Assembly (NCBI GenBank): GCA_002726335.1
Contig: PBSR01000133.1
Span: 8,140-72,139, forward strand
Direction: 5' to 3'
Source of the DNA: Gemmatimonadaceae bacterium
Lineage (GTDB): Bacteria > Latescibacterota > UBA2968 > UBA8231
Length of the DNA stretch: 64,000 nucleotides
Positions 44,976 through 53,380 of this stretch are shown piece after piece; within the stretch, counting starts at the first letter, position 1; the number at the start of each line of letters is the position of its first letter. The notes beneath the pieces were generated by a model, which was given only the letters and a program-made list of their open reading frames with translations, ran no database searches and was not told where the DNA came from. A program made the position numbers and the translations under genes.

Positions 44976-45584
44976 ATGAACAGCGGGAAGCCACTCGATG
45001 GCGAACTGGACGGTGCCCTGGCACGGGCCGTCGAGATCCTGAAAACACCGCCGCCCGCGTCGCTGCCAACGAACTTCGCGGCAGATGTGGCGCAGCAGGC
45101 GGCGCGACCGGCCGACACGTCACCCGGCTGGCTGAGCGAGTGGGCTGCCAGCTGGTTCCGGGTGCAGACACGGCAGGTTCGGCCGGCGCTGCAGTGGGCG
45201 ATGGTGGCGGCCCTGTGTGTCGTGACCGGTGTGCTCACCTCCCGCTGGAGCGGCCCCGACGACGACGACCGCATGATCCTGGTGCGCTTCTCGGTGGCGG
45301 CTCCGTCGGCGCACAGCGTCTCGGTGGCGGGGGACTTCAACGGCTGGGACGCGCGGGCGATCCGCCTGGCCGATGCCAACGGGGACGGACACTGGCAGGC
45401 GGTGGTGCCGGTGATGCCGGGGGTTTACCAGTACATGTTCGTCGTCGATGGTCAGCGCTGGATCACCGATCCGCAGGCGGCCGAGAGTGTGGCCGACGGC
45501 TTCGGCCAGCAGAACTCCCTGATGCGGATCCTCGAGATGCCGCCGCCGAACGAGGCGAGCGAGGGAATCGTTGACTTTCTGTAG
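44976..45584 (+). CDS. membrane-anchored CBM48/AMPK-type glycogen-binding domain protein, candidate anti-sigma factor
   Basis: A 202-aa protein in three parts: a cytoplasmic N-terminus of about 70 residues, one transmembrane helix (about residues 73-90, LQWAMVAALCVVTGVLTS) and an extracytoplasmic C-terminal CBM48/isoamylase-early-set domain. That domain has VSVAGDFNGWD, GHWQAVVPVMPGVYQYMFVVDG and WITDPQA, the conserved glycan-binding Trp pattern of AMPK-beta and branching enzymes. It lies nine bp after the ECF sigma gene. Position and topology suggest the N-terminus holds the sigma factor while the outer domain senses a sugar. The N-terminus lacks an obvious zinc anti-sigma motif, so this is inference. 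Confidence 0.82.
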   Translation: MNSGKPLDGELDGALARAVEILKTPPPASLPTNFAADVAQQAARPADTSPGWLSEWAASWFRVQTRQVRPALQWAMVAALCVVTGVLTSRWSGPDDDDRMILVRFSVAAPSAHSVSVAGDFNGWDARAIRLADANGDGHWQAVVPVMPGVYQYMFVVDGQRWITDPQAAESVADGFGQQNSLMRILEMPPPNEASEGIVDFL

Positions 45585-46389
45585 GCTGATCCTGTCTCTG
45601 TCGCTCTCGCTGAGCCCCGTAGCGGCCGACACTGTCATCGCCGCCGCCGCCGAAGACCTCGTCAAACTCGGTGTGGACAGGGAGGCGGCAGTACATCTGC
45701 TGGACAGCTGGGTGGCGGTGGCCGGGGCCCCGCCGGCGGACAGCCTCGTGCAGGCCATCGCCGGCGCCCTGCGTTTTCAAGCCCCTGTGGATCTGATCAT
45801 CGACAAGACGTCGGAGGGGCTGGCGAAACAGATCCCGCCCCATCGGTTGCTGCCGGCGCTGGATCGCTGGGGGCGGGAGCTCAGTCAGGCGTGCGAGATC
45901 GCCGCACGACTGCACAAGCGGTTCGACGCGGGGCGTGTGTCCGTGCGCGAAACGGTGCTGCGAGTGCACCTGCTGCGACGCAGTCGGGCGGATGGGGTCT
46001 GGCTCCGCCGACTGTTTGCCAGTGCCCTCGAGAGTGAACCCTCGGTGGGCGGATTCCTGCGGGCCAGCGAAGCGGTCGCCCACCTGCGCCATCTGGGCCT
46101 GAGCGACGACGAGGCCGTCTCCGTAGGCCAACACTTTCTGGCGGCCGGCGTGTCGGCCGGCGACATGGATGATCTCCTGCGTGCCATCGAGGTGGCGGGC
46201 GAGGGCTTGCCGTTGGCCGAGGCAGCACGTCAGGTCAGCGAGCGTGTCACCGAGGGCTGGACGGCAGAAGAGGTGATGACGCACACAGGATCGGCAGTTC
46301 CGGACGGCCTGCGGGAACGGGAGCAGGATACAGACGTCGGCCGGGTAGCAGACCGGAACAACGAGGAGAACGATGATGACAATGACTGA
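45571..46389 (+). CDS. exported protein of unknown function with acidic tail
   Basis: A 272-aa protein starting at TTG 45571, 14 bp inside the end of the CBM48 gene. A signal peptide is clear (RLILSLSLSLSPVAA, cleavage near VAADT). The rest is mostly alpha-helical and rich in Ala, Leu and Arg, with repeating short amphipathic segments (LVKLGVDREAAVHLLDSW, LRHLGLSDDEAVSVGQHFL) that may be weak repeats. The C-terminus is strongly acidic (RNNEENDDDND). No family is recognised. Its last 17 bp overlap the response-regulator gene. The place in the operon suggests an envelope component of the same signalling pathway. Confidence 0.75.
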   Translation: MTFCRLILSLSLSLSPVAADTVIAAAAEDLVKLGVDREAAVHLLDSWVAVAGAPPADSLVQAIAGALRFQAPVDLIIDKTSEGLAKQIPPHRLLPALDRWGRELSQACEIAARLHKRFDAGRVSVRETVLRVHLLRRSRADGVWLRRLFASALESEPSVGGFLRASEAVAHLRHLGLSDDEAVSVGQHFLAAGVSAGDMDDLLRAIEVAGEGLPLAEAARQVSERVTEGWTAEEVMTHTGSAVPDGLREREQDTDVGRVADRNNEENDDDND

Positions 46390-46807
46390 TTTTCAACACA
46401 CCGGAAACAAGGCGGCCACCGTGCCGTCGACCCGAGGTCGAGTGTTGCTCGTCGAGGATGACGAACTCATTCGCGGGGCCATGGAGATCCTGCTGTCGGA
46501 GCGCCTCGAGGTGGTGGCTGCGGCCAGTGCCGAGGCGGCTCTCGACGGCTTTGTCGCCGGCCGCTACGATGTCCTGGTCACCGATCTCGGGTTGCCCGGC
46601 CGCAAGGGCGACGAGCTGCGCCGGGCCCTGTGCGAGGTCGATCCGGGTCTGACGGCGATACTGATCACCGCCAACGACCTGACCGACGATGATCCGCGCC
46701 TCGAGGGGTTCGAGACCTGGTGGCAAAAGCCCCTGTTCGACCTGGACGCCGTGCTCGACCACGTCGAAGCGGCGGCGTCCCGGAACCGCCTGAGGCGCGC
46801 CGGGTAG
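46373..46807 (+). CDS. single-domain response regulator
   Basis: A 144-aa receiver domain without an output domain. The acidic pocket is Glu29-Asp30 (VEDDE in LLVEDDELI), the phosphoacceptor is Asp71 in VTDLGLPG, and Thr99 (ILITAND) and Lys119 (WQKPLF) complete the site. GAGGAG lies six bases before the first ATG (46373). It overlaps the preceding gene by 17 bp. No histidine kinase is in the window, so it must be phosphorylated by a kinase encoded elsewhere. It is the last gene of the operon and is followed by a strong terminator. Confidence 0.93.
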   Translation: MMTMTDFQHTGNKAATVPSTRGRVLLVEDDELIRGAMEILLSERLEVVAAASAEAALDGFVAGRYDVLVTDLGLPGRKGDELRRALCEVDPGLTAILITANDLTDDDPRLEGFETWWQKPLFDLDAVLDHVEAAASRNRLRRAG

Positions 46808-46845
46808 GCATCAGCACCGTGTAGACTTCTATCGCCCGTCAGGAA

Positions 46846-46905
46846 AACGGGGCGGTGCGCTGGGGGAGGATCATCTCTCAGCGCACCGCCCCGTTCTTCG
46901 TTTCT
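46846..46905. terminator. strong terminator closing the signalling operon
   Basis: Perfect 17-base stem (46846-46862 with 46879-46895) with a 16-base loop, followed by CTTCGTTTC. The right arm overlaps the last codons of the convergent histidine-phosphatase gene. Confidence 0.85.
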
Positions 46906-47582
46906 GCGGCGAGTACCCGGGCGCGTGACTGCGCATTCGAAGTGACGTGGTCCTCCGGCAGGTGCGCCGTGTCCATGCGCCGCACCAGTTCGACGGTGTC
47001 CGCACAGCGAAATGTCGTCAGAGCACAGTTCCACCCAGGAGTGGGCACGGTGATCTGCTCGGGAGCGCACCGGCGCAGCAGGTGGTCGGTGGCGCCTCCC
47101 GCCGTGGCGCCATGACCGACCAGCAGGACGTCACCCTCATCGCTGTCGAGGAGATGGTCTACGAGGGGACCGACACGTGCCTCGACTTCGTTGTCCGTCT
47201 CAGCGTGGGTCGTCCACCACTCGTCGGGGAAATCCGCGGCCACGGACACGCGCCGGTGGAGCCGGTCCAGCTGTTGGCCGGTCATGCCGACGAAGCCGCG
47301 CATCTGCTCGGCCTTCTTGACGATCTCCCGCAGCGGTACTGCCGGTCGTACCTGAGCGTCGACGACCTCGGCGACCTGACAGGCGGTCTCGACGGTTCGG
47401 CGGTACGGCGAGCAGTAGATCCGGCCGTCGAATCCCGTGGCGTCCAGGCGCTCGCCCAGAAGCTGGGCCTGACGATTGCCTCGCACACTCAACGGCGGAT
47501 CACCGGGCGGGTAGTCGGCATGGGACCAGGTGTCGGCGCCGGCGGGCAGGACCTGCCCGTGGCGGGTGATGTGGAGGAGCAT
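46878..47582 (-). CDS. histidine phosphatase superfamily protein (phosphoglycerate-mutase-like)
   Basis: A 234-aa protein with the superfamily catalytic motif at the N-terminus, LLHITRHGQ, whose His is phosphorylated. It also has the second Arg in CSPYRRTVETA, Glu in the LREI region and the late His in VLLVGHGATAGG. Family members remove phosphate from sugars, nucleotides or proteins, or act as mutases; the substrate cannot be told. The last codons lie inside the right arm of the shared terminator. The gene for a small CxxC protein lies 21 bp upstream on the same strand. Confidence 0.9.
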   Translation of the reverse strand: MLLHITRHGQVLPAGADTWSHADYPPGDPPLSVRGNRQAQLLGERLDATGFDGRIYCSPYRRTVETACQVAEVVDAQVRPAVPLREIVKKAEQMRGFVGMTGQQLDRLHRRVSVAADFPDEWWTTHAETDNEVEARVGPLVDHLLDSDEGDVLLVGHGATAGGATDHLLRRCAPEQITVPTPGWNCALTTFRCADTVELVRRMDTAHLPEDHVTSNAQSRARVLAAETKNGAVR

Positions 47583-47603
47583 CCTGACCTCAGACGCCGA
47601 AGG

Positions 47604-47984
47604 TCATCTTCCCACGGGGCGATGGGTCTGTGGTACAGAGTGGCGCTGGCCACGGTCGGTGGACACCTTGCGGCCGGACTCGGCACTGTTCTGTGGCTTT
47701 TCCCCACCACCCGCCTCCTCCCGTTCGTCCGACTCTTCATCGGCTTCGAAGTAATCACCGTAGGCCTCTACGAGAGCCGGCGTCTCCCGCACATATGCCT
47801 GCCACTCCTGTGTCACCTTGTCTTCGTCGACACATTTGTGGCAGGTGATCACCATGTTCAGCTGATTGACCCCCTGAAAGCCCCGACCATAACATCGATT
47901 GCAGTTCTTCTTGGTCCGGTGCCTCGAGATGATCTCCTTGGCCTTTTCAAGGTGTTCGTCGGGCAGCTTCGGTACGTCTTCCAA
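47604..47984 (-). CDS. small protein with DnaJ-like CxxCxGxG/CxxC zinc motif
   Basis: A 126-aa cytoplasmic protein. Near residue 28 it has CNRCYGRGF and about 20 residues later CHKC; together these resemble one zinc site of the DnaJ central domain. The N-terminus is lysine-rich and helical (EHLEKAKEIISRHR). The C-terminal 55 residues are low-complexity and charged, probably disordered. Function is unknown; RNA or protein binding is possible. It precedes the histidine phosphatase by 21 bp and follows the tRNA-Asp on the same strand. Confidence 0.7.
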   Translation of the reverse strand: MEDVPKLPDEHLEKAKEIISRHRTKKNCNRCYGRGFQGVNQLNMVITCHKCVDEDKVTQEWQAYVRETPALVEAYGDYFEADEESDEREEAGGGEKPQNSAESGRKVSTDRGQRHSVPQTHRPVGR

Positions 47985-48086
47985 TGTGACCTCCCCTGGT
48001 TGCAGAAACTCGTCGTCCCTGGGAAGATGATACCCGAATGCGATTCGGACAAACGCCGAGAGAATGAGGGGACCTCACAAACAAGA

Positions 48087-48118
48087 AAGCCCCCGGATGC
48101 TGACGCTTCCGGGGGCTT
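48087..48118 (-). terminator. terminator downstream of tRNA-Asp
   Basis: Perfect 11-base stem AAGCCCCCGGA / TCCGGGGGCTT with a 10-base loop. On the minus strand it follows the tRNA by seven bases and is followed by TCTTGTTTG. On the plus strand CTTTTT follows, so it can act in both directions. Confidence 0.8.
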
Positions 48119-48125
48119 CTTTTTA

Positions 48126-48202
48126 TGGCGGGACCGACGGGACTCGAACCCGCGACCTCCTGCGTGACAGGCAGGCGTTCTAACCAGCTGAACTACGATC
48201 CC
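48126..48202 (-). tRNA. tRNA-Asp (anticodon GTC)
   Basis: The minus strand folds into a full cloverleaf of 77 nt including an encoded CCA. The acceptor stem GGGATCG pairs with CGGTCCC with one T-G wobble. The D-loop has AGCTGGTTAG, the anticodon loop CTGTCAC gives GTC, and the T-loop is GGTTCGAGTCC. The discriminator base is G, as expected for tRNA-Asp. Confidence 0.97.
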
Positions 48203-48225
48203 AAGTCATGTTTCACAGCGAGAAA

Positions 48226-48254
48226 AAGCTAACGGCGGCTCCCTTCATTGTCAA
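48226..48254 (-). promoter_or_regulatory. putative tRNA-Asp promoter
   Basis: On the minus strand a perfect TTGACA (48254-48249), a 17-base spacer and TAGCTT (48231-48226), about 24 bases before the mature tRNA 5' end. It lies directly after the def gene. Confidence 0.5.
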
Positions 48255-48271
48255 CGGCGACCGGGGTTGGG

Positions 48272-48805
48272 TCAGCCGATCATATGCCGCTTGTCCCACT
48301 GTTCGCCCTCTTTCTTTATGCGCTTCAGCGCGCCGCGCATCAGCTGTCGCTTGAGAGGAGCCAGGTGGTCGATGAACAGTTTGCCGTCGAGATGGTCGAT
48401 CTCGTGCTGCAGGACCCGGGCATAGAAGCCGTCGGCGGTAAACTTGAAGAGTTCGCCAGCCTGGTCGACGGCCGAGACTTCGATGTTCGTGTAGCGCGAC
48501 ACGTCACCGTAGACATCGGGGATGCTCAGGCACCCCTCCTCGGCGGTGACCATACCCTGGCCGATGTCGATCACGGGATTGACCAGGGCGATGGGAGGCA
48601 AGCTCGGCTCGGCGCTGGATACGTCGACGATGATGACCCGCCGACAGACGCCGATTTGTGGCGCCGCCAGTCCCACGCCTTCGGCCTCCTCGAGGCTGTC
48701 GAAGAGATCGCGGATCAGAGCCCGGACCTCGTCGTCGACCTCGGTGACGGGGCTGCAGGTACGGCGTAGAACCTTGGAGCCGTATTGAACGATTTCCCGG
48801 ACCAA
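48272..48805 (-). CDS. def: peptide deformylase
   Basis: A 177-aa metallo-hydrolase that removes the N-formyl group from nascent proteins. The three motifs are intact: GVGLAAPQIG (43-52), EEGCLSIP with metal ligand Cys92, and HEIDHL with ligands His134 and His138 and catalytic Glu135. The length is normal. It is usually next to fmt; here it follows larE by seven bp as the last gene of a minus-strand operon, and is followed by the tRNA-Asp promoter. Confidence 0.97.
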   Translation of the reverse strand: MVREIVQYGSKVLRRTCSPVTEVDDEVRALIRDLFDSLEEAEGVGLAAPQIGVCRRVIIVDVSSAEPSLPPIALVNPVIDIGQGMVTAEEGCLSIPDVYGDVSRYTNIEVSAVDQAGELFKFTADGFYARVLQHEIDHLDGKLFIDHLAPLKRQLMRGALKRIKKEGEQWDKRHMIG

Positions 48806-48812
48806 GTCGCTC

Positions 48813-49895
48813 TCAGTCCAGCGGATTCAGGTCGAGGGCGACGTAACGGGCCCCCGAGGCTTCGGCGGCGGCGATGAGGCTGGCACGAGAAGCCTCGTCG
48901 CTCAGGCCCGATGCCGCGTCGGGGCCCAGGCGCACCCAGGTGATCTGCTGTGTCTCGCCGGATTCAGCCCTGCCGAGGCCCAGGCGGGCAGCCGCGGCGA
49001 TGACTGGCTCCGGGCCGTCGTCCCCGGCAGGCACGTCGGCTGGCTCATGCAGCATTTCGTTCAGAGATCCGGAGCGGAAGCCGCGCAGATCGGCGGTAAC
49101 CCGCACGTACCCCATCTGGCCAAGCCCCGTCGCCAACCGTGAGCGCAGGTCGGAATCGGCGAGCAGTCTTTCGAGATCATCCACGGGCAACTCGATCCGG
49201 GCGACGTCGTTATGATGGCGAACCCGCACGTGTGAATCAAAGCCCTGCTGGCGAACCATTCGCTCGGCGTCGTCCACCCGCCGCAAACCCTCGGACGTGA
49301 GCGGCGTGCCGTACGGGAAGCGGGAGGACAGGCAGGCCATGGCGGGGCGGTTCCACACGGGAATGTCCCAACGCCTGGCCAGCTCGCGTACGTCGGCCTT
49401 GGTGAATCCGGCTTCCTTCAGAGGCGCCCGTACGCCGTGCTCGCTCGCCGCTGTGGCCCCGGGACGGTAATCGCCAACATCGTCCTTGTTGTTCCCGTAG
49501 AGCAGGTTGTCCACCTGCAGCTCCGTGGCCAGCTGCTCCATGTGGACGAACAACTCCGTCTTGCAGAAGTAGCAGCGATCAATTGGATTGCTGGCGTAGT
49601 CGGGGTTGTCGAGTTCCCGCGTCTCGACGATTCGATGGCGGATGCCGAAGCGCTGTACGATGTCGACAGCCAGCTCAAGTTCACCTTCGGCGTAGCTCTC
49701 GGAGTCGGCGGTGACAGCGATGGCCTCTTCCCCCAACACGCGCTGGGCGGCGACGGCCAGCAGGGCACTGTCGACACCACCCGAATAGCCGATGAGGACC
49801 CGCCCGAGTCCGCGCAGGATGTCGTTGAGCGACCCGAGCTTGTCGTCCAGCGAGCGGCCATCGACGGCGGCGTCTTCGATCTGCAGGGTCGTCAT
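48813..49895 (-). CDS. larE: ATP-dependent sacrificial sulfur transferase LarE-like
   Basis: A 360-aa PP-loop enzyme. In the nickel-pincer cofactor pathway LarE adenylates a carboxylate of the pyridinium precursor and donates sulfur from its own Cys. The PP-loop is SGGVDS at 38-43. The sacrificial Cys corresponds to Cys188 in RPAMACLSSRFPYG. A CYFC pair (Cys108/Cys111) is also present, as in members that may use an iron-sulfur cluster. A C-terminal extension of about 80 residues goes beyond the core. No larB, larC or larA is in the window. The start ATG shares a base with the stop of the upstream ATP-grasp-like gene. Confidence 0.9.
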   Translation of the reverse strand: MTTLQIEDAAVDGRSLDDKLGSLNDILRGLGRVLIGYSGGVDSALLAVAAQRVLGEEAIAVTADSESYAEGELELAVDIVQRFGIRHRIVETRELDNPDYASNPIDRCYFCKTELFVHMEQLATELQVDNLLYGNNKDDVGDYRPGATAASEHGVRAPLKEAGFTKADVRELARRWDIPVWNRPAMACLSSRFPYGTPLTSEGLRRVDDAERMVRQQGFDSHVRVRHHNDVARIELPVDDLERLLADSDLRSRLATGLGQMGYVRVTADLRGFRSGSLNEMLHEPADVPAGDDGPEPVIAAAARLGLGRAESGETQQITWVRLGPDAASGLSDEASRASLIAAAEASGARYVALDLNPLD

Positions 49896-51364
49896 CAGAA
49901 GGCCGCCTCACCGCCGGCGGGCTCCCGCACGGCGGCCGGTACGAGGACGGCGTCGATCATGCCGTGAAGGATCTTCTTGTCAGCGGGACAGACCAGGCAG
50001 TGCACGCCGGCCAGGGTAACGTCTTCTGCCGTATGGCCGCCAAGGGCGTAGTAGTAGGGCCGCAGCAGAACCCGGCCGTGCATCGACTTGATCTCGTCGC
50101 TCTCGAAGTCGTAGTAGCGGGCCGGCAGGCGGGCTCCCTTGTGAAACTTCTGCAGCACGTGCGGCGTCGTGGTGAAGGACTGCAACGCCGTTTGCAGGGC
50201 GGCCTGCCACTCTTCTTCCGGGACATCGTGACCGATCACGACTCCCTTGCTCTGCTGGGCGTCTTCGGCAAACCCGGAAGGTTTGATGACGAGCTCACGC
50301 TGCTTCTTGCTCAGGTGCATCAACTCGGTCCAGTCCGATACCACACGGCCACCGATCTCCAGGTCGGAGATTGCGGCATGTGGGGGTACGGGGGTTGAAT
50401 CGAGAACCCAGGTGTGGGGGATGACGGCCTTCAACAGGTCGTGGGCATCGCGGGTCAGTTCCCGCTCCCAGAAGTCGACCAGGCGGGGATGGTGGAAGAG
50501 GGCGAGCCACATCTTCTCTTCGAGGAAGGCCTTCATCGGCGGCGTGACACGCACCGAGTTCTTCTTGGCGTGGTAGGAGAGCAGCTCCACCTTCGGGATA
50601 TTGGGCAGATCGAAAAGTTCAAAGAACCGATAGACCACGTCGGCCCGGGTTCGTACGCCATCGATTTCGAAGAGAACCCCATCGTCATCGACGTGCAGGT
50701 TCCTGGGATGACAGCAGTGCACGGGACGACCGCGTTGGCGCAGGGCGGCGGCAAGCCAGACCATCTCCTCACGGTAGGCGTCGGACTCGTCGGAGACGAT
50801 GATACAGACCACAGGATCGTGCTCTTTGGCCTTTGCACCGGCGACGACGGCGTCGTAGAAACCATCGACGAGGCCGTGGGCGCCGCCCACCAGATCATAC
50901 CCGAGTTCAGCGTACGAAGCCGACACCTGGGCGGTGAAGCCGATGCCGCCTGGGAGCCAGTCGAACTCGGCCACGCGCAGGCCATCCGCGGTGACGATCA
51001 GGTCGGGTCGCAGGACCGCCGGCAGATGCGACTTGACGCGGTTGAGGCGGGACAGCTCGATGGCTCGTTCTGTCTTGCCAGCGTCGAGATACCGGTGCAC
51101 GAAGGCCGGCTGCAGGCCCTTCACGCTCTGGTGGTAGAGCAGGTTGCACGCCTTGTTGAAGGCGTGGGTTGCCGGTCCCAGCCGGACGAGCACCTCGTGC
51201 TGATCCGGCGTCAGCCAGAAGGGCTCCGGCGAGATACGCCAGGGAAGCCTGCTCTCAGCGTGCAGCCGTGAGCGATCGCCCTCGAAGAGGAACTCGACGG
51301 GGGCGCTTTCGTTGATTCGCCGACAGATTTCACGAGGGTCGGACCGGGTCGCGCAGACAGACAT
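49895..51364 (-). CDS. ATP-grasp-like protein, possibly circularly permuted, function unknown
   Basis: A protein of about 489 aa from ATG 51364 (MSVCATRSDP); an upstream extension to 51439 is possible and no clear ribosome site marks either start. The C-terminal third has ATP-grasp features: LVIKPSGF with a nucleotide-binding Lys, then GVVIGHDVPEEEWQAAL and HVLQKFHKG as the hinge. This resembles circularly permuted ATP-grasp proteins related to glutathionylspermidine synthase. An earlier segment (VAEFDWLPGGIGFTAQ) resembles their acidic Gly-rich motif. Such enzymes join a carboxylate to an amine or thiol using ATP. It is directly coupled to larE (TGATG), so the product may be linked to LarE's substrate. 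Family assignment is by motif only. Confidence 0.65.
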   Translation of the reverse strand: MSVCATRSDPREICRRINESAPVEFLFEGDRSRLHAESRLPWRISPEPFWLTPDQHEVLVRLGPATHAFNKACNLLYHQSVKGLQPAFVHRYLDAGKTERAIELSRLNRVKSHLPAVLRPDLIVTADGLRVAEFDWLPGGIGFTAQVSASYAELGYDLVGGAHGLVDGFYDAVVAGAKAKEHDPVVCIIVSDESDAYREEMVWLAAALRQRGRPVHCCHPRNLHVDDDGVLFEIDGVRTRADVVYRFFELFDLPNIPKVELLSYHAKKNSVRVTPPMKAFLEEKMWLALFHHPRLVDFWERELTRDAHDLLKAVIPHTWVLDSTPVPPHAAISDLEIGGRVVSDWTELMHLSKKQRELVIKPSGFAEDAQQSKGVVIGHDVPEEEWQAALQTALQSFTTTPHVLQKFHKGARLPARYYDFESDEIKSMHGRVLLRPYYYALGGHTAEDVTLAGVHCLVCPADKKILHGMIDAVLVPAAVREPAGGEAAF

Positions 51365-51524
51365 CTGGAAGGGGGCTCGTTCGGAGAGTAGGGTCAATCG
51401 AAGTGGTTGATAATGTAATAGATAGGTCGGACCTCGCAACGCGTGGGAGCTTTTCCCGGCCGCTGGTGACCGCTACCTTCGACGGCCGGAAAGGCCTCGC
51501 ATTCAAGCAGGAGAGAAGCAAGAA

Positions 51525-52346
51525 GTGAAACAACTGCAGGATCGGCGTGCCCTGGTCACCGGTGGTGGCAGGGGGATCGGTCGAGCCATCGCCCTGGGCC
51601 TCGCCGAGGCAGGCGCCGACGTGGCCCTGCTGGCACGTTCACGTGACGAAGTCGAGAGGGTGGCCGCCGAGGTGGCCGAGGTGGGCACCCGCAGCCTGGC
51701 TCTGACAGCAGATCTCGCCGACCCGTCGGCGGCAGAGCAGGCAGTCGAGAGGATCGACCATGCCTGGGGAGGGGTGGACGTACTCGTCAACAATGCTGGA
51801 ATACTCGGCCCCGTGGGGCCCACGCACGACGTCGATCCGGTAGCCTGGCTCGATACGATCCGCATCAATCTTGGCGGCTGCTACCTGTGCAGCCGTGCCG
51901 TGCTGCCCGGCATGATCGAGCGACGCGACGGGCGGATCATCAATCTGTCCGGAGGGGGTGCTGTCAGCCCCCGGCCGTGGTTCAGCGCCTACGGAGCATC
52001 GAAGGCAGCCATCGTGCGCCTGACGGAGACCCTGGCCGTCGAGGTCGCCGACCACGGCATTCAGGTGAACGCGATTTCGCCCGGCGCCGTGAACACGAAA
52101 ATGACGGAACAGGCGGTCGCCGCGGGAGAGCGGGCAGGCGACGAAGCCGAGCAGGCCCGTCGCCAGCTGCAGGAGGGGGCCACGCCGCCGCGACAGGCGG
52201 TGGACCTCGTCGTCTATCTGGCCTCGCAGCGCTCCGCCGGGCTGACGGGACGAATGCTGGCAGCCTGCTGGGACGACTGGGAGAAGTTTGATGTGGCACA
52301 GATCATGAAGACCGAACAGTTCACCGTCCGACGGATCAAGCCATGA
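51525..52346 (+). CDS. short-chain dehydrogenase/reductase (SDR)
   Basis: A 273-aa classical SDR. The NAD(P)-binding motif is TGGGRGIG at 12-19, NNAG is at 89-92, and the catalytic residues are Ser142, Tyr156 and Lys160 in FSAYGASKAA. PGAVNTKM follows as usual. The GTG start at 51525 has CAGGAGAG about ten bases upstream. It overlaps the following Gfo/Idh/MocA gene by four bases (ATGA), so the pair probably acts in sequence on a sugar or polyol. The substrate is unknown. Confidence 0.92.
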   Translation: MKQLQDRRALVTGGGRGIGRAIALGLAEAGADVALLARSRDEVERVAAEVAEVGTRSLALTADLADPSAAEQAVERIDHAWGGVDVLVNNAGILGPVGPTHDVDPVAWLDTIRINLGGCYLCSRAVLPGMIERRDGRIINLSGGGAVSPRPWFSAYGASKAAIVRLTETLAVEVADHGIQVNAISPGAVNTKMTEQAVAAGERAGDEAEQARRQLQEGATPPRQAVDLVVYLASQRSAGLTGRMLAACWDDWEKFDVAQIMKTEQFTVRRIKP

Positions 52347-53380
52347 GCGTCGACAGCCCCCATCGAGTCCTGCTCGTCGGAGCCGGCGGCGTTGGCCAGA
52401 AGCGTGCGGCTGCTGTCGCCGCCCATGAGAGTACAACCCTGGCTGCAGTCTGCGACGTGGAGGAGACGTTGGCGACACGCCTCGCCAACGACCATGGGGC
52501 CACGGTCTACACCGACTGGTCCTCGGCGGTGGGTGAGACGGACGTGGATCTCGTTATCGTGTCGACGACGCATGATGCCCTGTCCAAAGTCAGCGTCGCC
52601 GCCCTGCAGGCGGGACGTCACGTGCTGTGTGAGAAACCACTGGGTCGCAATCGAGACGAAGTGGCCAGCGCCGTTACAGCCGCCGGCGATTCGGGCCGTG
52701 TGCTGCGTGCCGGGTACAACCATCGCTTCCATCCGGCCATCACCGGGGTGCACGATGCGGCTGCGCGGGGCGAGATTGGGCCACTCATCAGCGTGCGGGG
52801 GCGCTACGGACACGGAGGACGACCCGGATACGATCGGGAGTGGCGGGCGGATCCGGACGTATCCGGTGGTGGCGAACTGCTCGACCAGGGGGCTCACCTG
52901 CTGGATCTGTCTCTCTGGCTGCTCGGAAGCTTCGACAGTGCGGTGGCGCACACACAGACGGCCTTCTGGGACATGCCCGTGGAAGACAACGCTTTTGCCC
53001 TGCTGCGGACCGACACCGGACAGGTCGCTTCCCTCCACGTGAGCTGGACCCAGTGGCGGAACCTTTTCAGCTTCGAGGTCTGCGGCAAGGACGGGTACGC
53101 CCTCGCCGAGGGGCTGGGTGGTTCCTACGGCCCCGAACGGTTGACCATCGGCCGTCGCCGGCCCGAAGGAGGGGTCCCACAGGAGCAGATCAGGACCTTC
53201 GACGGGTTGGACGACTCCTGGGATCTGGAGTGGCAGGCCTTCGTGCAAGCCGCCGAGGGCGGGGTCAGTCCCGGCGCAGACGGGGCAGCAGGTCTGGCTA
53301 CGATGGAGTGGATCCAGCGGATCTATGCCTCGTCAGCCGCTTCTGGGACACCGGTGGGGATTGCCGATAAGCCCTGGTAA
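52343..53380 (+). CDS. Gfo/Idh/MocA-family oxidoreductase
   Basis: A 345-aa NAD(P)-dependent dehydrogenase of the glucose-fructose oxidoreductase/inositol dehydrogenase family. The Rossmann motif is VGAGGVGQKRAAAV (about 9-22), and the signature EKPLGRN with its catalytic Lys is near residue 98. GYNHRFHPA and the C-terminal GGELLDQGAHLLDLSLWLLG follow, where the second half of the active site lies. It is translationally coupled to the SDR gene. Both probably work in carbohydrate catabolism or modification. Confidence 0.93.
   Translation: MSVDSPHRVLLVGAGGVGQKRAAAVAAHESTTLAAVCDVEETLATRLANDHGATVYTDWSSAVGETDVDLVIVSTTHDALSKVSVAALQAGRHVLCEKPLGRNRDEVASAVTAAGDSGRVLRAGYNHRFHPAITGVHDAAARGEIGPLISVRGRYGHGGRPGYDREWRADPDVSGGGELLDQGAHLLDLSLWLLGSFDSAVAHTQTAFWDMPVEDNAFALLRTDTGQVASLHVSWTQWRNLFSFEVCGKDGYALAEGLGGSYGPERLTIGRRRPEGGVPQEQIRTFDGLDDSWDLEWQAFVQAAEGGVSPGADGAAGLATMEWIQRIYASSAASGTPVGIADKPW

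Noticed and set aside
46947..48167. Plus-strand open frame of 406 codons opposite the histidine phosphatase and CxxC genes
   Set aside because: It crosses two real minus-strand genes, a terminator and part of the tRNA-Asp gene.
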